A stretch of 60,000 nt of DNA from positions 126,001 to 186,000 of the forward strand of contig CAJNDS010000480.1 of assembly GCA_905221605.1 (NCBI GenBank), read 5' to 3'. The notes under the pieces were generated by a model that saw nothing but the letters and a program-made list of their open reading frames with translations, was not told the DNA's origin and did not search any database. Position 1 is the stretch's first letter, and each line of letters begins with the position of its first letter. Of this stretch, positions 12,064 through 23,929 are shown piece after piece. The stretch is from Symbiodinium natans. Its lineage: Eukaryota; Sar; Dinophyceae; Suessiales; Symbiodiniaceae. A program made the translations under genes and the position numbers.

Positions 12064-12372
12064 TTAAGAGTCTTTCTGGGCTGCTGGGCCTGCATAGGCA
12101 TGCAGAAGCCTGCTGCGTACAGCCCATGTTGGGTCAGAGGGGCATCATCAAGTAAACCTTTGGCGCGATGCGTGCGATGCTCTGACTCTCCTAAGAGCAT
12201 ACCCCCTGTACTAAATCGCGGAGGCTTGCGGAAGCCACTGTGGCCAGCTTTGGGTGCCCAACGTCCTATAACAAATCTGAAACGCCAACAACCTGAGGCC
12301 ATATGACCTATGCCACGCACATGCGGCAACTAACTTAGAACGAAAAGAAGCCTCTCCTGTAACCAAGTCCAC

Positions 12373-12576
12373 TCATCCTTGGCAAGCTTGCCGTGCCAAA
12401 TTTCGCTTGACATCTGTCCCGGAGCAGCCCGTCACCACTTTCACACAATTCTCAACTTGTGCACAAAAATTGCTGGCTCGGCACATCTCTATTGGAAACT
12501 TGTAGCTAGACATGCTCTGCCAATCCTTTGCGGATTGAGCCAGTTCTTGGAAGAAGAAAAGTAAACTCCGATTCAC
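12373..12576 (-). CDS. Exon-like segment of an unknown protein
   Basis: The minus-strand frame reads FFFQELAQSAKDWQSMSSYK, then FPIEMCRASNFCAQVENCVK, then TGCSGTDVKRNLARQ. The composition is Cys-containing and helical, with no low-complexity sequence. No family is recognised. Confidence 0.35.
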   Translation of the reverse strand: MNRSLLFFFQELAQSAKDWQSMSSYKFPIEMCRASNFCAQVENCVKVVTGCSGTDVKRNLARQACQG

Positions 12577-13892
12577 AGATGCGACTCGGTTGACTCAGTT
12601 GACTTTTGTTGCACTTGTCCAGTTTCTGGACCAAGCTTCACAGCTTAGCATATGCAAACACGTCTTTGTGTGATCCTGAAGGAGGCACACTGGCCCAAAA
12701 CCTTTGCTGAGTCCTTGGCAATCTTCACGAAGCTGTGTAGAGGCTTTTTAGCGACGCGATCTGGCCAACCAAGCCATCACTCCATCGGACGGTATTGTTT
12801 GCTTACGCGCCTCTCTTCAAAATTCAAATTGCTGAGCTCTGAAACCTTCTGGTTCACATGCCGGATTCGGCACATTTGGAGCTTGCCGAAGGCTTTCAAA
12901 TTTTCACCTGGATTCCATTAACACACATTAGGCGACCAACTCAGCACCAACTTGAACATGCGAAACAAGTACACCGGGCCTGTCATGCTGGAACTTTGGA
13001 CATAGCTGGAAAGAACATGCGGTGGGCCATGTTGGATCTGGAGTTGACAACCTCGACCTTTGGAACATTGCAAGTCATGAACGGTGCAGCAAGCGTGCTC
13101 TGTTAAATGCAGGTTGTGTATCACGAAGCTTCCGCAAACAAAGCTTCACCGGGACGACTTGGGAAGCACCGGTGGCTTGTTGGCGTGTGCGTGCCATCAG
13201 GGGCTCTGGAACCATTAGACAGTTCTCAGGAACTGTCCCAGCGCTATCGGCAGCCCTCTTCCAAACAGTCTGGAACCATTCTGAACCGTCGGAACTACTC
13301 TAAAGCGCCCAACTAGGATTCAAAGCTCGAAGGACCGAATGGGTCTTGAGAATAATGTCATGGTTCTGGAAACCAGAAATCGCCAGGACAGGCACCCTCT
13401 GCTAAACAGACCACCAGCTATTCTAAGGGATGACATAAACCGACCGCAAATAACTGCTTTAAGCACAGAACGTTGCATGTATGGGGCGCAACTTCAGCCC
13501 GCGAGTTTTCACTAGTTTTCACTTAGGCCACTGCTCTGACGGAACACTGTAGATCGGCGTTGAAAGTTGCCCCTTGCGGCAAAATATGCCCCAAGCCTGG
13601 AACACTTCCAAGCTTGCAGATTTGGCGGCACATGTGTTTTGCGGTTCCAATGGAATTCAAAAAGGCTTGACGTGACGAGCCGTCAGAGCATGTTGTTCGT
13701 TGTCATGAAGCCACCGAATGCTTTGTTTTGGATCCGGACGCCTCACAAATCCGGCGGAGTGTGGAAGTGTTTGCGCAATATTTCCCCAACCTCGGCAACG
13801 GACAGCCATTCTTCAGCATAACCAAGATTTGGGATGCAACCGCACTGTAAACTCAGGGCGGAGCCAGTTGAGAAATGCATCTGCCAGTCAGA

Positions 13893-14070
13893 CTACGTGC
13901 CATATTCGCCAAATCTCAGGGACTGAACAGCTTCTGCAATTACCTGTTTAGGTGCCCGAAGTTGAACTCCATGAACTACATCAAGCAATGCCTCTTGGAC
14001 ACTCTCGCTGGCTGAGCCCACGCAAAGACACACAGCTACTGGCATGTTTTTTGACTGTAATGGTTTTGAA
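13893..14070 (-). CDS. Exon-like segment of an unknown protein
   Basis: The minus-strand frame reads MPVAVCLCVGSASESVQEAL, then LDVVHGVQLRAPKQVIAEAV, then QSLRFGEYGT. It is a short helical segment in the minus-strand block. No family is recognised. Confidence 0.3.
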
Positions 14071-14682
14071 CTATTGGACTCCTCTTTTGGGGATGTTCGA
14101 AACATTCACCGAGACCTGCGCCAATCACTCAGGAAGGTTTCGAACTTGAGAAGTCCACTCTCTTCAAAACATAAGAATCGATTTTCCTCTGTACGTTACA
14201 GTAAGTCTAACCCCTTGAGTTGGTTGCTCGTAATTTGAAAATATTTGAAAATTGTTGTGTGAGTACACGCGTGAATCTGGAAGGAAGGAAGGAAGGAATC
14301 GACCAGTGGCATACGGCCACGGCCTCCCGCACTCTTCCCCGCTGAGCATCTCGGGAAGCCTCCGCAAGCGTCATCGGCCCCCTCCGCCAGAGGTTCCAGA
14401 GGGGGTACTAGAAAAAATAAGGAAAAAAGCCGGAAATGGCCCAAGTAGGGGGTTTGGGGACGAAAGGGGGGGTCTGGTCCGGAAGAGGGGACGCAAGCCG
14501 ATTGGCTGCATCGTCAGCAAGGCTGGGCTCTCTACGGCAGAGCTTTGCTGAAGAGCAGTGACGGACGTGCCGCCTTGACGGCGTATGAAGGCCAAAGCCC
14601 ACCTGCGAATGTGCTTAAGGCGGAGGCCTGGTTTGTGCACGGCCGAGGATCCGGCACCTTGATGTTTTACATTTATAGTGCA

Positions 14683-14729
14683 GGGAGGTACACTTCTCGA
14701 TTTGTGCGTGTCATCCTTGCGCAGGGGCC

Positions 14730-14761
<32 letters not shown>

Positions 14762-14785
14762 TCGGATGATCCCCGAAGGGAATCC
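14683..14785 (-). ncRNA. U6: U6 spliceosomal snRNA
   Basis: The reverse complement contains the invariant U6 core in order: AATTGGAACGATACAGAGA with its ACAGAGA box, then AGATTAGCATGGCCCCTGC, then GCAAGGATGACACGCA with the AGC/internal-stem-loop region. The 5' end is a short UUCG-capped stem (CCC-UUCG-GGG). The length of about 103 nt is normal. U6 pairs with U4 and then with U2 and the 5' splice site in the spliceosome. The 3' end (GTGTACCTCC) is not followed by a run of four or more T, the usual polymerase III stop. The gene sits at the right end of the minus-strand block, next to the repeat-rich region. Confidence 0.95.
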
Positions 14786-14799
14786 ACGCGTGAATCTGC

Positions 14800-17300
14800 T
14801 TAATTCCAAACAGATTGAAAGCTCACATGAATGATTTTGAGTTTCACAGGCTTGCACAACTATCAAAAACATGCACAGACAGACTGTCATTTGCAATGCT
14901 TGCACAACAACTGACTTGCCTGGACAGTCTTTCTGTCTTTCGCATGTTTAGGGTATAGTGTTTTTGTGAGGGTTTAAGGTTCGAGATCAAGGGATTGCGG
15001 TGTAGGGTTTGAGTTCGAGGTTCGGGTTTCAGGAGCTCCGGCCTAGTGTGTGCTCCAACATGTGCCTAGTACTGATACCTATATATACCTCTCCTGCAGA
15101 TACATAACCCAAGGAGAACATGCCAGTGAGTATTTATCAAGGTTCCAACGTCCTATGCAACATGGGTGGGGCTTGGGGTTCAGTGCTTGGTGTTTAGGGT
15201 CTAAAGGCCAGAACAAAAACCCCTCATGGAGGTTGGCAGTAAAAGATTTGGGAATTTGGTCCGCGGAGTGGAGTATGGGCAGTATGGGCTTTAGGCTTTG
15301 ATTTTTTGGCTTGACTTGGGAAGTCGGATTTTGATGAATGCTAAAAAGCATGGGAGTCTTCAGGGTTGCATCGAACAGTGGTGATTGCAAAAAGGTGGGC
15401 AGGTAGAGACTAAATGCAAAAAAACATGCTACTTTCTCTCGCCATGGCTTGCTTGCTTGTAAAACGATCTCCAAATGGTGGGCATACCTGTTCGCGCCCT
15501 CATCTGTCAGGAGCTGATGTAAACTTAGCGCCCTGCCCGATTGATGCCGAAAATTCCCATGTCCACAACATGTCCAGGCAGGTATTCTTGGACCGCAAAG
15601 GCTTTGCCACCCAAAGAAAGCCGTCCGAAAGTGGACCGCAAGTTCAACCCAATCCGCTTGTAATATCTTATTCCCCTTTGTAAAACACCTGGCATTCCGA
15701 ATAGATGAAGTACATTCTCCATCCATTATACATAAATAATGTATATGAAGATTCAATCACAAGCGCACTCACACTTTTTTTCAAACACATGGGGATTGCG
15801 AGTAGCCCACGTTGGCCAAGGCTTTGGGCCCAGGGCAACAATGAGAAGTATGTACAATTGTTTCGGGTTGTATTACTTGATCGCGGAACATTCCACGTGG
15901 AGCACGTTCATCCAGGGCGGGCAAGGCGGGACAAAAGCTCTACACAAAAACGCGGGGGGTCCCACCCACACCTCCCACTTTAGATCACCGAATACATGCA
16001 CACAGATGTGAATCAACTGTTGCAAGAAAATATGCACGAATAAGAAACATGCCCTAATTTATTTCACATGAAATATATTTGTTTTAAATCAATATCACTT
16101 GCCTCAAAACTTGTATGGTGTGGCATCTCGTGAATACAAGCTTCAGCATCAGAGCTATGTCAATTCAAAGACTCACGCTCTCTTTTTTCTTCCTAGGCGT
16201 CGGGTGAGTGTGCGTTGTCTACCACATACAGTGGCGACACATGCCCTCTGCCATGTAGGCGATGCGATCCGGCGATCTCAACTCAGCCCGGGTGGGAGGG
16301 TGGGTCAAAAACTCTTCAATCTCTGACCCTGTGCCAAAACTGCCGGGAAGTGTCATGGACATGTGTCAAGGAATGCAAAACTCACAGCATCTCAAAATCT
16401 GTTCACAGAAACAGCCACATGTAAAGTTTTGAGGCAGTTTATTTTCCCAAAATAAAATGAACAGAAATAATGACAAATGACAAATCAAACGCGTCTGACA
16501 GTGGTCTTATTTCTTTCTCACTTGCCTCAAAACTTGTATCTGGTGTAGCATCATCTTGAGCGGGTCGTGTCAGTCCATGGCATCAAGGAATGTCTGCAAC
16601 ATCACCTAAGACATCAGAGGTCTCCCCACGCGAGAGGGAGTCTGCAATATTGCTTGCGCTACAAACTCGTTCAAACCGAGACCAGGTGTTTGTCTTGGAA
16701 AGTTCGATGCCATAGCTTTATGGCACGTTCAAGCGATGCCTCATGGCAAGCATCTACATACACATGTACGTGGCTGCCGCTGTTCATGAAGTGCTAGATG
16801 AACTAAGGTGCTTCTCCAGATGAGTCCCAATCGAACCTCCCCCATCCAGGATGTGTTTTGACACAGTAAGCGACCAACAGTTGTCCATGAACTGCAGACG
16901 TTCGCCATCCTGCAGGTTCGAACCTGTTCAACCCAGGTTGGAACTCCGGACCTTCGGGGGGGCGGGAGAGGGGGTGGGAACAACAACATCGAGAACCTGG
17001 GTTCAATCTGGGTTCAATTTTTTTCGAGTTGGGCGAACTTGTGCAAACCACCTTCTTGGTGTTTGGGTTGTGGAAACATGCCTCTGTACTGGCACACCCG
17101 TTGGCCTCTTGGCCGTATGATATTGGAGAAACACCACCTCTGGGATGCTACCAGAGGTTGATACCTCATGAGAGGATCAACACCTCCTGGCAAAACTTCC
17201 TCAGGAGTGCCCTGCTTGAGGAAAACGCGGGGTGATTTCTCTGGCAGCGAGGATGGTTTTTGCTGCAGTGGTCCTGGAGTTGATTTGCAGCTCGGTCCTC
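14800..17300. other. No gene recognised; degenerate low-copy sequence
   Basis: Apart from short repeats near 16.1-16.5 kb I see no supportable gene. A 225-codon minus frame (15,079-15,756) lacks any motif and is rejected below. The stretch 14,940-15,030 has imperfect GGTTTAGG/GGTTCGAG-like repeats. Confidence 0.45.
16096..16539. repeat. Direct and inverted copies of a 20-bp motif
   Basis: CACTTGCCTCAAAACTTGTA occurs at 16,096 and again at 16,519. A shorter inverted copy (AAGTTTTGAGGCA) lies between them at 16,424. The intervening sequence is AT-rich compared with its surroundings. It could be a small non-autonomous element or its remnant. Confidence 0.6.
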
Positions 17301-17387
17301 CAGCTTGACCAATGTGGCTGCCATCTCCCCACATAGTTTGTGTGCCACGTCATTACCTGTTGCCTCCACAGGTGTTCCGCACCCACT

Positions 17388-17431
17388 CAACCTGGGTTCA
17401 ACCCGGGTTCAACCTGGGTTCAACCCAGGCA
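17388..17431 (+). repeat. Tandem repeat of a 12-bp GGTTCAACC unit
   Basis: Four consecutive copies of a unit like CTGGGTTCAACC. Scattered single copies occur upstream at 16,915-17,025. Confidence 0.85.
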
Positions 17432-17574
17432 GTTTACGCAGAGCGATACTCTCTGCTGCTCCCAGGTCCAGAGAGCCGATAAGCTTCAAGTTCGTGATTT
17501 CTCCCTGCTGCTCCTTGGTTTCGAGGGACCGCAGGCTTCACCCGAGCGCATTGTAGACCTTGTCCTTGGGACGC

Positions 17575-18045
17575 GAATTCAACCAGAGCTTGAAGGGCGT
17601 CCAGCTCCCCAGCGCACTGCAGACATGGATCTTTAGGTGACGTTCAAACACAGCTTGCGAGGGGGATCCAGCTCCCCGGCTCATTCCAGCGCACTGAAGA
17701 CATTCACCTTCGGACAGAGATTCAACCAGAGCTTGGGCGGGATCCAGTTTCCCAGCAGTCTGCGCAGTGGGACGGGTAGGACGTTCCGATTTGGGCCAGC
17801 ACCTACGGCAGCAAACGGCACATGACGAAGTCTGCGCTTCGACGCGGGTCAGGCCGCGTTGAGCTTGGAAAGGATGCTTGCAAAGAAGGCCTTGGATCCC
17901 GCAGATGTTTGGGTCGTCTCACGGATCTTTGGCTATCACTTTAACCAGAGTTTGGAGAGGATCCAGCTTCCCAGCTCACCGCAGACATTGACCTTCGGAC
18001 ACTATATCAACCGGTGCAGGGGATCCAGCTCCCCAGCGGACCGCT
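17575..18045 (+). repeat. Degenerate direct repeat family
   Basis: At least five divergent copies of a block begin near 17,577, 17,642, 17,720, 17,940 and 18,006. The block contains TTCAACCAGAGCTTG, followed about 10 bp later by GATCCAGCTCCCCAGC. Some copies are joined by a CATTCACCTTCGGACA spacer. Spacing is irregular, so this is an old, eroded array. No protein function is inferred. Confidence 0.7.
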
Positions 18046-18267
18046 GCGTTCCTGTGAGTTTTTGGTGCACAACTCAGCGCGCCATTTGCGGCCTGACCTC
18101 CCGCGTGAGCGCACCCGTGTCATTGCCCTGTTGGGCTTGGCTTTTACCACAGCCCGTGCGTCAGATCTGAGCCTCAGACAGGCTTTGCTGCTCTCTGAGC
18201 TGCAGCTTTAAAGCGTCGGCTGCAGAGGCCTTCTTCTCTGCCGTGCGGTGCTTTCTGCATTCCGGAG

Positions 18268-18450
18268 CTTCCGCTTGATAATGATTGAGTTTCCTTCAGA
18301 GCTTGTCGGAGCTTCTCTGCTGATCTTTTTACGGGCATCAATAGAGGGGTGCTTCTTTGCACTTCGGAGCTTGTGCTTGCGCATGATCCACGTCCCCTCA
18401 GAGCTGGGCATCAACGCAGTGTTGTGCTGCATCTCTGAGCGTAAGCCTCT
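18268..18450 (+). repeat. Isolated diverged copy of the 183-bp repeat
   Basis: This copy begins CTTCCGCTTGATAATGA, like the tandem units at 19.5-20.06 kb, and keeps the same order of landmarks (CAGAGCTTGTCGGAGCTT, GGGCATCA, CACTTCGGAGCTTGTGC). It lies about 1 kb upstream of the main array and is more diverged. Confidence 0.75.
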
Positions 18451-19331
18451 AAGACCATCTCCCTTGTGGTTTAAGTAAGCCCCTGCGAGACTTGCCTCCC
18501 ACCAGCCGGGCCCGAGGAGCGCAAGGTCTCGAAAGTTTGTTCATAGGCTGGTTGTAGAAATCCCTTGGGAGCCCGATAACTTCATACCCAAGCCATGACT
18601 ACCCGACACCCTGGACACATGATGTCCGGGCGCTTACATCATGTCTGCTAGGGCCTTGTCCCCCCCTGTGTGTTTGCTGCGTGCGAGGGGGTGGGGCTCG
18701 GAGTTTCACGCTTGCTTTTACCTCGCAGTACGCGAAAGTATTTTTTCGCTCTCAGGAGCCTTTGGGTTTTTACAGAGTTCCATGTCGGTGCTTTGTCCTT
18801 TTTCTCCCACACCCGGGGGGCGTCGCTTGTGAATATGGTCTCAGCAGAAGACACAAGCACTTCAAGCTCCATCAAAGGCGATGCTCCAGAGCCGCCCGAC
18901 CAAGCTTCTCCTGTCCCGGTTCTTCGCACCGAGGCCGCCGCTTCGCATCCTTGGATCCTGAGGTTCCAGCTTCATTTGGGACAGTCGCTCCTCATACATT
19001 TGCTAGGTCCTCCCGCCTCACAATGCACGGTCCTCACTGTTGATAGGTTTTGTCTCACAATCCATTCTCCTCCAGTGTTGTGGCTGCCCATGGCGCGCGG
19101 TTGCCTAGCTTCCCCCATGGTGTGGGCCCTCACCCCTATGGTGGAGCTCGATGGTGATTCAGGCATTTCCCTGCTTTCGGGTTTCTCTATACTCTCTTGC
19201 TCTGTGTGTGAAGCTAGAGAGGTGAGCGTTGGGGTCGTGTCTACCGGGCGGCGCGCGGTCTTTTCCCCCGTCCGGCAGGGCCTTCCCAATGCAGCGCTCA
19301 CTGTCTCTTGTGGCAATCTTAGCTCCCCTAA

Positions 19332-20063
19332 GATTGTACGGCTGCGTCTGCGGGTTTCCATCAGAGCTTGTAATAGCCTCTTTGCTGGCTTTTTACGGGC
19401 CTCAGAAGAGGGGTGCCCCCTTTTGCACTTCGGAGCTTGTGCTTGGACGTGATCCATGTCCCCCCGGTGCTTGGCACCAACGCGGTTTTGTGCTGTGTCT
19501 CAGAGCATTCCGAGCTTCCGCTTGATAATGACTGAGTTTCCCTCAGAGCTTGTCAGAGCTTCTTTGCTGAGCTTTTTACGGGCCTCAGGGGAGGAGTGCT
19601 TCTTTTGCACTTCGGGGCTTGTGCTTGGACATGATCCATGTCCCCTCGGAGCTTGGCATCAACGCAGTTCTGTACTCTATCTCAGAGCATTCCGGAGCTT
19701 CCGCTTGATAATGACTGAGTTTCACTCAGAGCTTGTCAGAGCTTCTTTGCTGAGCTTTTTATGGGCCTCAGGAGAGAGGTGCCCCTTTTGCACTCCGGAG
19801 CTTGTGCTTGGACATGATCCCTGTCCCCTCAGAGCTTGGCATCAACACGGTTTTGTGCTGTACCTCAGAGCATTCCGGGGCTTCCGCTTGATAATGACTG
19901 AGTTTCCCTCAGAGCTTGTCAGAGCTTCTTTGCTGAGCTTTTTACGGGCATCAGGAGAGGGGTGCCCCTTTTGCACTTCGGAGCTTGTGCTTGGACACGA
20001 TCCCGGTCCCCTCAGAGCTTGGCATCAACACAGTTTTGAGCTGTATCTCAGAGCTTTATCTTT
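19332..20063 (+). repeat. 183-bp tandem repeat, open in one frame (61-residue unit)
   Basis: Units start with CTTCCGCTTGATAATGA at 19,515, 19,698 and 19,881, exactly 183 bp apart, with a partial unit before them. Because 183 is a multiple of three, one plus-strand frame stays open across the array and gives a repeated peptide such as FRLIMTEFPSELVRASLLSF, then GHDPCPLGAWHQ. Differences between units are mainly substitutions. Either this is a repeat protein or a satellite whose length happens to suit one frame. I see no start, domain or splice context, so it is annotated as a repeat. Confidence 0.85.
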
Positions 20064-21185
20064 TCGGAGCTTCCCCATTGAGCTTTCGACGAGGCTCAGG
20101 GGAGGGAGTACCCCACGCTTTTTGCATTCTTTTGCATTCAGAGCCTCTTCATGCAGGTGTCTCTTGCTTCAGACTCAGAGCGGTTGAGCTTCCACGTCAC
20201 TCTGCAGTGCGCCAGCTCTCTCCCTGCCTTTTACTTCAGGTGGACAAACCCATGGGTCAGCAAAACCCGGGTTGTGTCGGGTACGCAGCAAACATGGTGG
20301 GTCCTCCACGACAGGTTTATGTTCCCTCACACCTTGGCATCCTTGCAGTCTTGTGCCGTGTTTCAGAGCTCATCGAGGCAAGGCACTTGGCCCTGCATCG
20401 TCCACCGCTCGCCACAGCTCGGTGCTTGCAGCGAGAGAGCCCTCAATTGTGGTTTAAGGGGTCTGTGGTTCCTCCTGGCTTCTTTCTTTTGCAGAAGCCT
20501 ACAGTGTCCTCGTGTGGGCGCCGCTGCTGATGCAATGGCAGCAGGGTTTTTGTGGGGATAGGAGGTTTTCTTTCACTGGCCTGCTGGACAACTTGTCGTG
20601 GTTCAGCCAGTCTTGGCGCGTGCATGCCCTGTCTCCTTTGTGCGTGACCGTGCAGTTGCCCGCTCACATGTACAGCACCTGCTATGAGACTTTGACTCAG
20701 CTGGGTCTCATTCTTTGCCTCCTGTCAGTGGTGCCTTAGGCCCTTGCACCTTTTCAGACAACGCAGGAGCTGAGTCAGGGATTAACAGCTTTACAGCTGG
20801 CCTTTCCCTTTGGTCAGTCTTCCTGGAGCGGATATCAATGCTAGCCTTCATGACTGGCATCGAGTTCGGGTCTTTCACGTGCCCGGTGGAACAATTGATC
20901 ACGCAGACGTGCTCTTCAGATGGAGTGTCGAGCCTTGCCCTCGACTGCAAAGATCCATCCAGATTTTCATGTGGATTGCGGTTTGCCGCGCATTTGGCAT
21001 TTTCGCTCTGTCCACGACTGGGGCCTTCCAGCGTCAAGTTCAAATGGCAACCGCCATAGCCTTTTCGACAAGGAGCCCCGCTGAGAGAGCCAAGCGTCCC
21101 GCTGAGAGAGCCTGGCATAGTCTGCGCTCACTTAGAACTTGGGTAGGAGGCCCGGCGAGCTTTGACTTTGCCAGTTTTTGAAATT

Positions 21186-21971
21186 GGTCATGATTGCTTC
21201 AGCTGGCTAGTGGTAGGCTTTGTGTGCTTTGCTTTACTCTGAGCTGCTTCACCGGCAAAGTCAAAAACAAAGGGGCCCGCGGTGATCTGAACCGTAGCTT
21301 TAGTGGTAGCATCTTTGGCTTTGCTTTATTGGCTTTAGGGCTTAGCTTTAGAGTAGCACTTTGTGTGTGGCGTACAAACTATGAACGGTATTTGTGTTTA
21401 CTCAAAGCTGTTTGTTGTTTGGGAACCATCACACTCCCGCGCCTCCTTGGTTCAAGCCACACACAATAGTGCAGAGCTTCGCTTGTCACGCTTTAGCTTC
21501 ATTTTTCACCCACCCTCCTCTCCCAGTGTTTGGGCCTTTGCTTGGCTTTTGCTTCGTTACTCAGGAGGAGTCGGCTACGTTTCACCTTTCGCTTTCAGAG
21601 CTTGGCATTGATGCCTTGGCCTGGCACTTGCCTCGAGCTCGAGGGGAGTGGGCCACGTTTCACCTTTCGCTTCCAGAGCTTTTGCAGTGTGCTCCTAGCT
21701 TGTACTACGAGCCAGCGGAATATGCTTTGAAACTTGTTCTTATGGCTTTTGAATATCCTTGGTTCTGTTTGGTCATGATTGCTTCAGCTGGCTAGTGGTA
21801 GGCTTTGTATGCTTTGCTTTACTCTGAGCTGCTTCACCGGCAAAGTCAAAAACAAAGGGGCCCGCGGTGATCTGAACCGTAGCTTTAGTGGTAGCATCTT
21901 TGGCTTTGCTTTATTGGCTTTAGGGCTTAGCTTTAGAGTAGCACTTTGTGTGTGGCGTACAAACTATGAAC
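21186..21971 (+). repeat. 201-bp direct duplication, 585-bp offset
   Basis: Segments 21,186-21,386 and 21,771-21,971 are nearly identical, with one G/A difference noticed. They begin GGTCATGATTGCTTCAGC and end CGTACAAACTATGAAC. The sequence between them is unrelated. They may be the ends of a small element or a recent local duplication. Confidence 0.9.
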
Positions 21972-22142
21972 CTTTTGGATCCGCTTCGTATGCGTTGAAT
22001 GGATGTGTGTTCCATCACATTTGCAGGTCACACCGTACAGTGAGTCCTCTCGTCTGCTGAAGCGAATGTTGCTGGCAATAATGCTGCTTCGAAGTAATCT
22101 TTCTGAGGGCGATTTTTCGTCCCTTCATGGCAGCCGCTGCAG

Positions 22143-23119
22143 ATGCTCCTTGATCTTAGATTGAAATTCAGCAGCGATGACGTTGGATTGCGTCAGGTTG
22201 TGGGAAACAAACTCGCACGTCTCGCAGGCCGTCCTGCTGTGGCTTCAGCGTCAGTGCGTGAGAAAGTCTTGGTGTTGGAGCAATTGCAAGTGCTTATCAA
22301 CCTTGGCGACTTGTCAACAAGAAATGCATATGCTTACAGACTCCGAGCTTTTCTATTCTTGCATGGGTTTGTCGATGCTCTTGAGCAGGCGCGCTGTTGT
22401 GGAATATGGTTTTGCTCGAATGGCCGTGCTTGAACAAGCAAAGTTGCAAGTCAAGAGAGTGCTTTTGAGTACGCTCGGCAACATGTTGTGAACTGGTTCT
22501 TGAAAGGGTGAAGCCGGCAAGCTCACAAGCAAGGGCGCTATCTTATTCTTCTTTTTTTGCCTACAAACGCAAAGCGCAGAGGCGGGCGAATCCGTACCTA
22601 AGTTTTAATGGCATGTTCGAACATGAACCTGGGCTACCGTCTTTCTATGCTGGTTTGTGCTTTTTCACCGGTCCTGAGCTTGGTCAGGATCTACCTGGCT
22701 TCGACATGAACGAACAGTCTTCTGAGATTGAGCTCACAGGACTTTTTCCGTCAAGTGATCATGGGTTTCGTTTTCCCCTGTGTGGACTGGAACAATGCAA
22801 TCGCTACATTCTTCGAGTTGAATGCGAGCTGAAGTCAACAACCCTGAGCCATGAATCGGAGCCGATGGAGCCGCTTTCGGTTGTCAAATGTGAAAGTTGT
22901 GATACCCCAAGAGCTCTTGTTACGCGTCATGGTGAGGTGTTTTCCATCACAAAGTGTTGGATTCTTGAAGAGTTCCAGAAATCCCCACAGAGTGAGCTTG
23001 TTGCCAGTCACTGCAAAGGCATGCTTGACGGATTACAGGGTAGAGACTCAGACAGTTCATGTGAAGAATGTGCAGTTTCGAACACACTGCAATCTCCAGG
23101 CGGGGTATTAAACTTTTAA
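22143..23119 (+). CDS. Hypothetical open frames
   Basis: A 203-codon frame (22,508-23,119) contains PYLSFNGMFEHEPGLPSFYA, then KCESCDTPRALVTRHGEVFS. It is preceded by a 97-codon frame at 22,143-22,433 (VREKVLVLEQLQVLINLGDL). The composition is protein-like, but I recognise no domain. An A-run follows at 23,168-23,178. Lying in the repeat-rich zone, this may be the remnant of a mobile element. The two frames are not in phase, so a single product would need splicing. Confidence 0.3.
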
Positions 23120-23929
23120 CCGTTACCCCTATTAATACCTCGTGTACAGATTTTGTAGTGCGTTGACCAAAAAAAAAACACTTCTTTCTGTTTTGGCCAC
23201 TAGTTGCATTGCATGAGCCGAAACGTATGCGATCTTCAGGCCCAAATTTGTGTGGGAAAAAGACCCGTTCGTTTTTTACACCATCCCACTTTCGCTCTTA
23301 GTGTCTGTGTGCGACAGTGAAAACCGGCCGCTGGCGCGGGCAGTAGGTTACTTGGATCTTGAACTGTCATTGCAGACCCGCGGACCCTGCAGTCCAGCAA
23401 TGCAGCTAGGTTTCCTGCCCGCCCCGACCTCCGCGTGCGGTGAGGGCCTGTCCTTCTACTGTGTGGCAAACACGTCACCTTGGTCTCAATTCTCTGTGCA
23501 TTCACACAGTTGCAACCTAACTGCAATAAGGTGTCTGAGTGCTATGCCTAATTGCTACAGCCCTGGCGCTGTGTGGGGACTGTCCCTTCGGGGACGCGTT
23601 GGCAGTTTAGGTGACGGGGGGAGGTTCCTTGCTTACGCTTAACCATACTTTCGCTTAATGGTCTGTACCAGACTGGCGCAGCGTTGCTAATGGGTGGACG
23701 GGCAGCTGGTGATTGGGTCCCGCGGTAGGTTCTTGTTTGCATTGGTCTCCACCTTTGCTGGCCTTGCGTTAAAGTTGTCTTGCAATAAGGGCCTTCTGCG
23801 CTAGCGGTTGCTCCTTTGTCACGACTTCTTTACGCTCGCTGCTTGGTTACCGTTTGACTCTCAAATATGTTTGTCTCTGTCGCAATAGACTGGCCCACGG
23901 TGCCTGCTGTGTGGTAAAGGGCGTCCGCT

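Noticed and set aside
15079-15756. 225-codon minus-strand frame
   Set aside because: No motif, mixed composition, no splice or start context, and it lies in a region of degenerate repeats. Treated as a chance frame.
17388-20063. CRISPR-like array of spaced repeats
   Set aside because: Repeats are contiguous or irregular, units are long (12 bp or 183 bp), no cas genes are present and the genome is eukaryotic.
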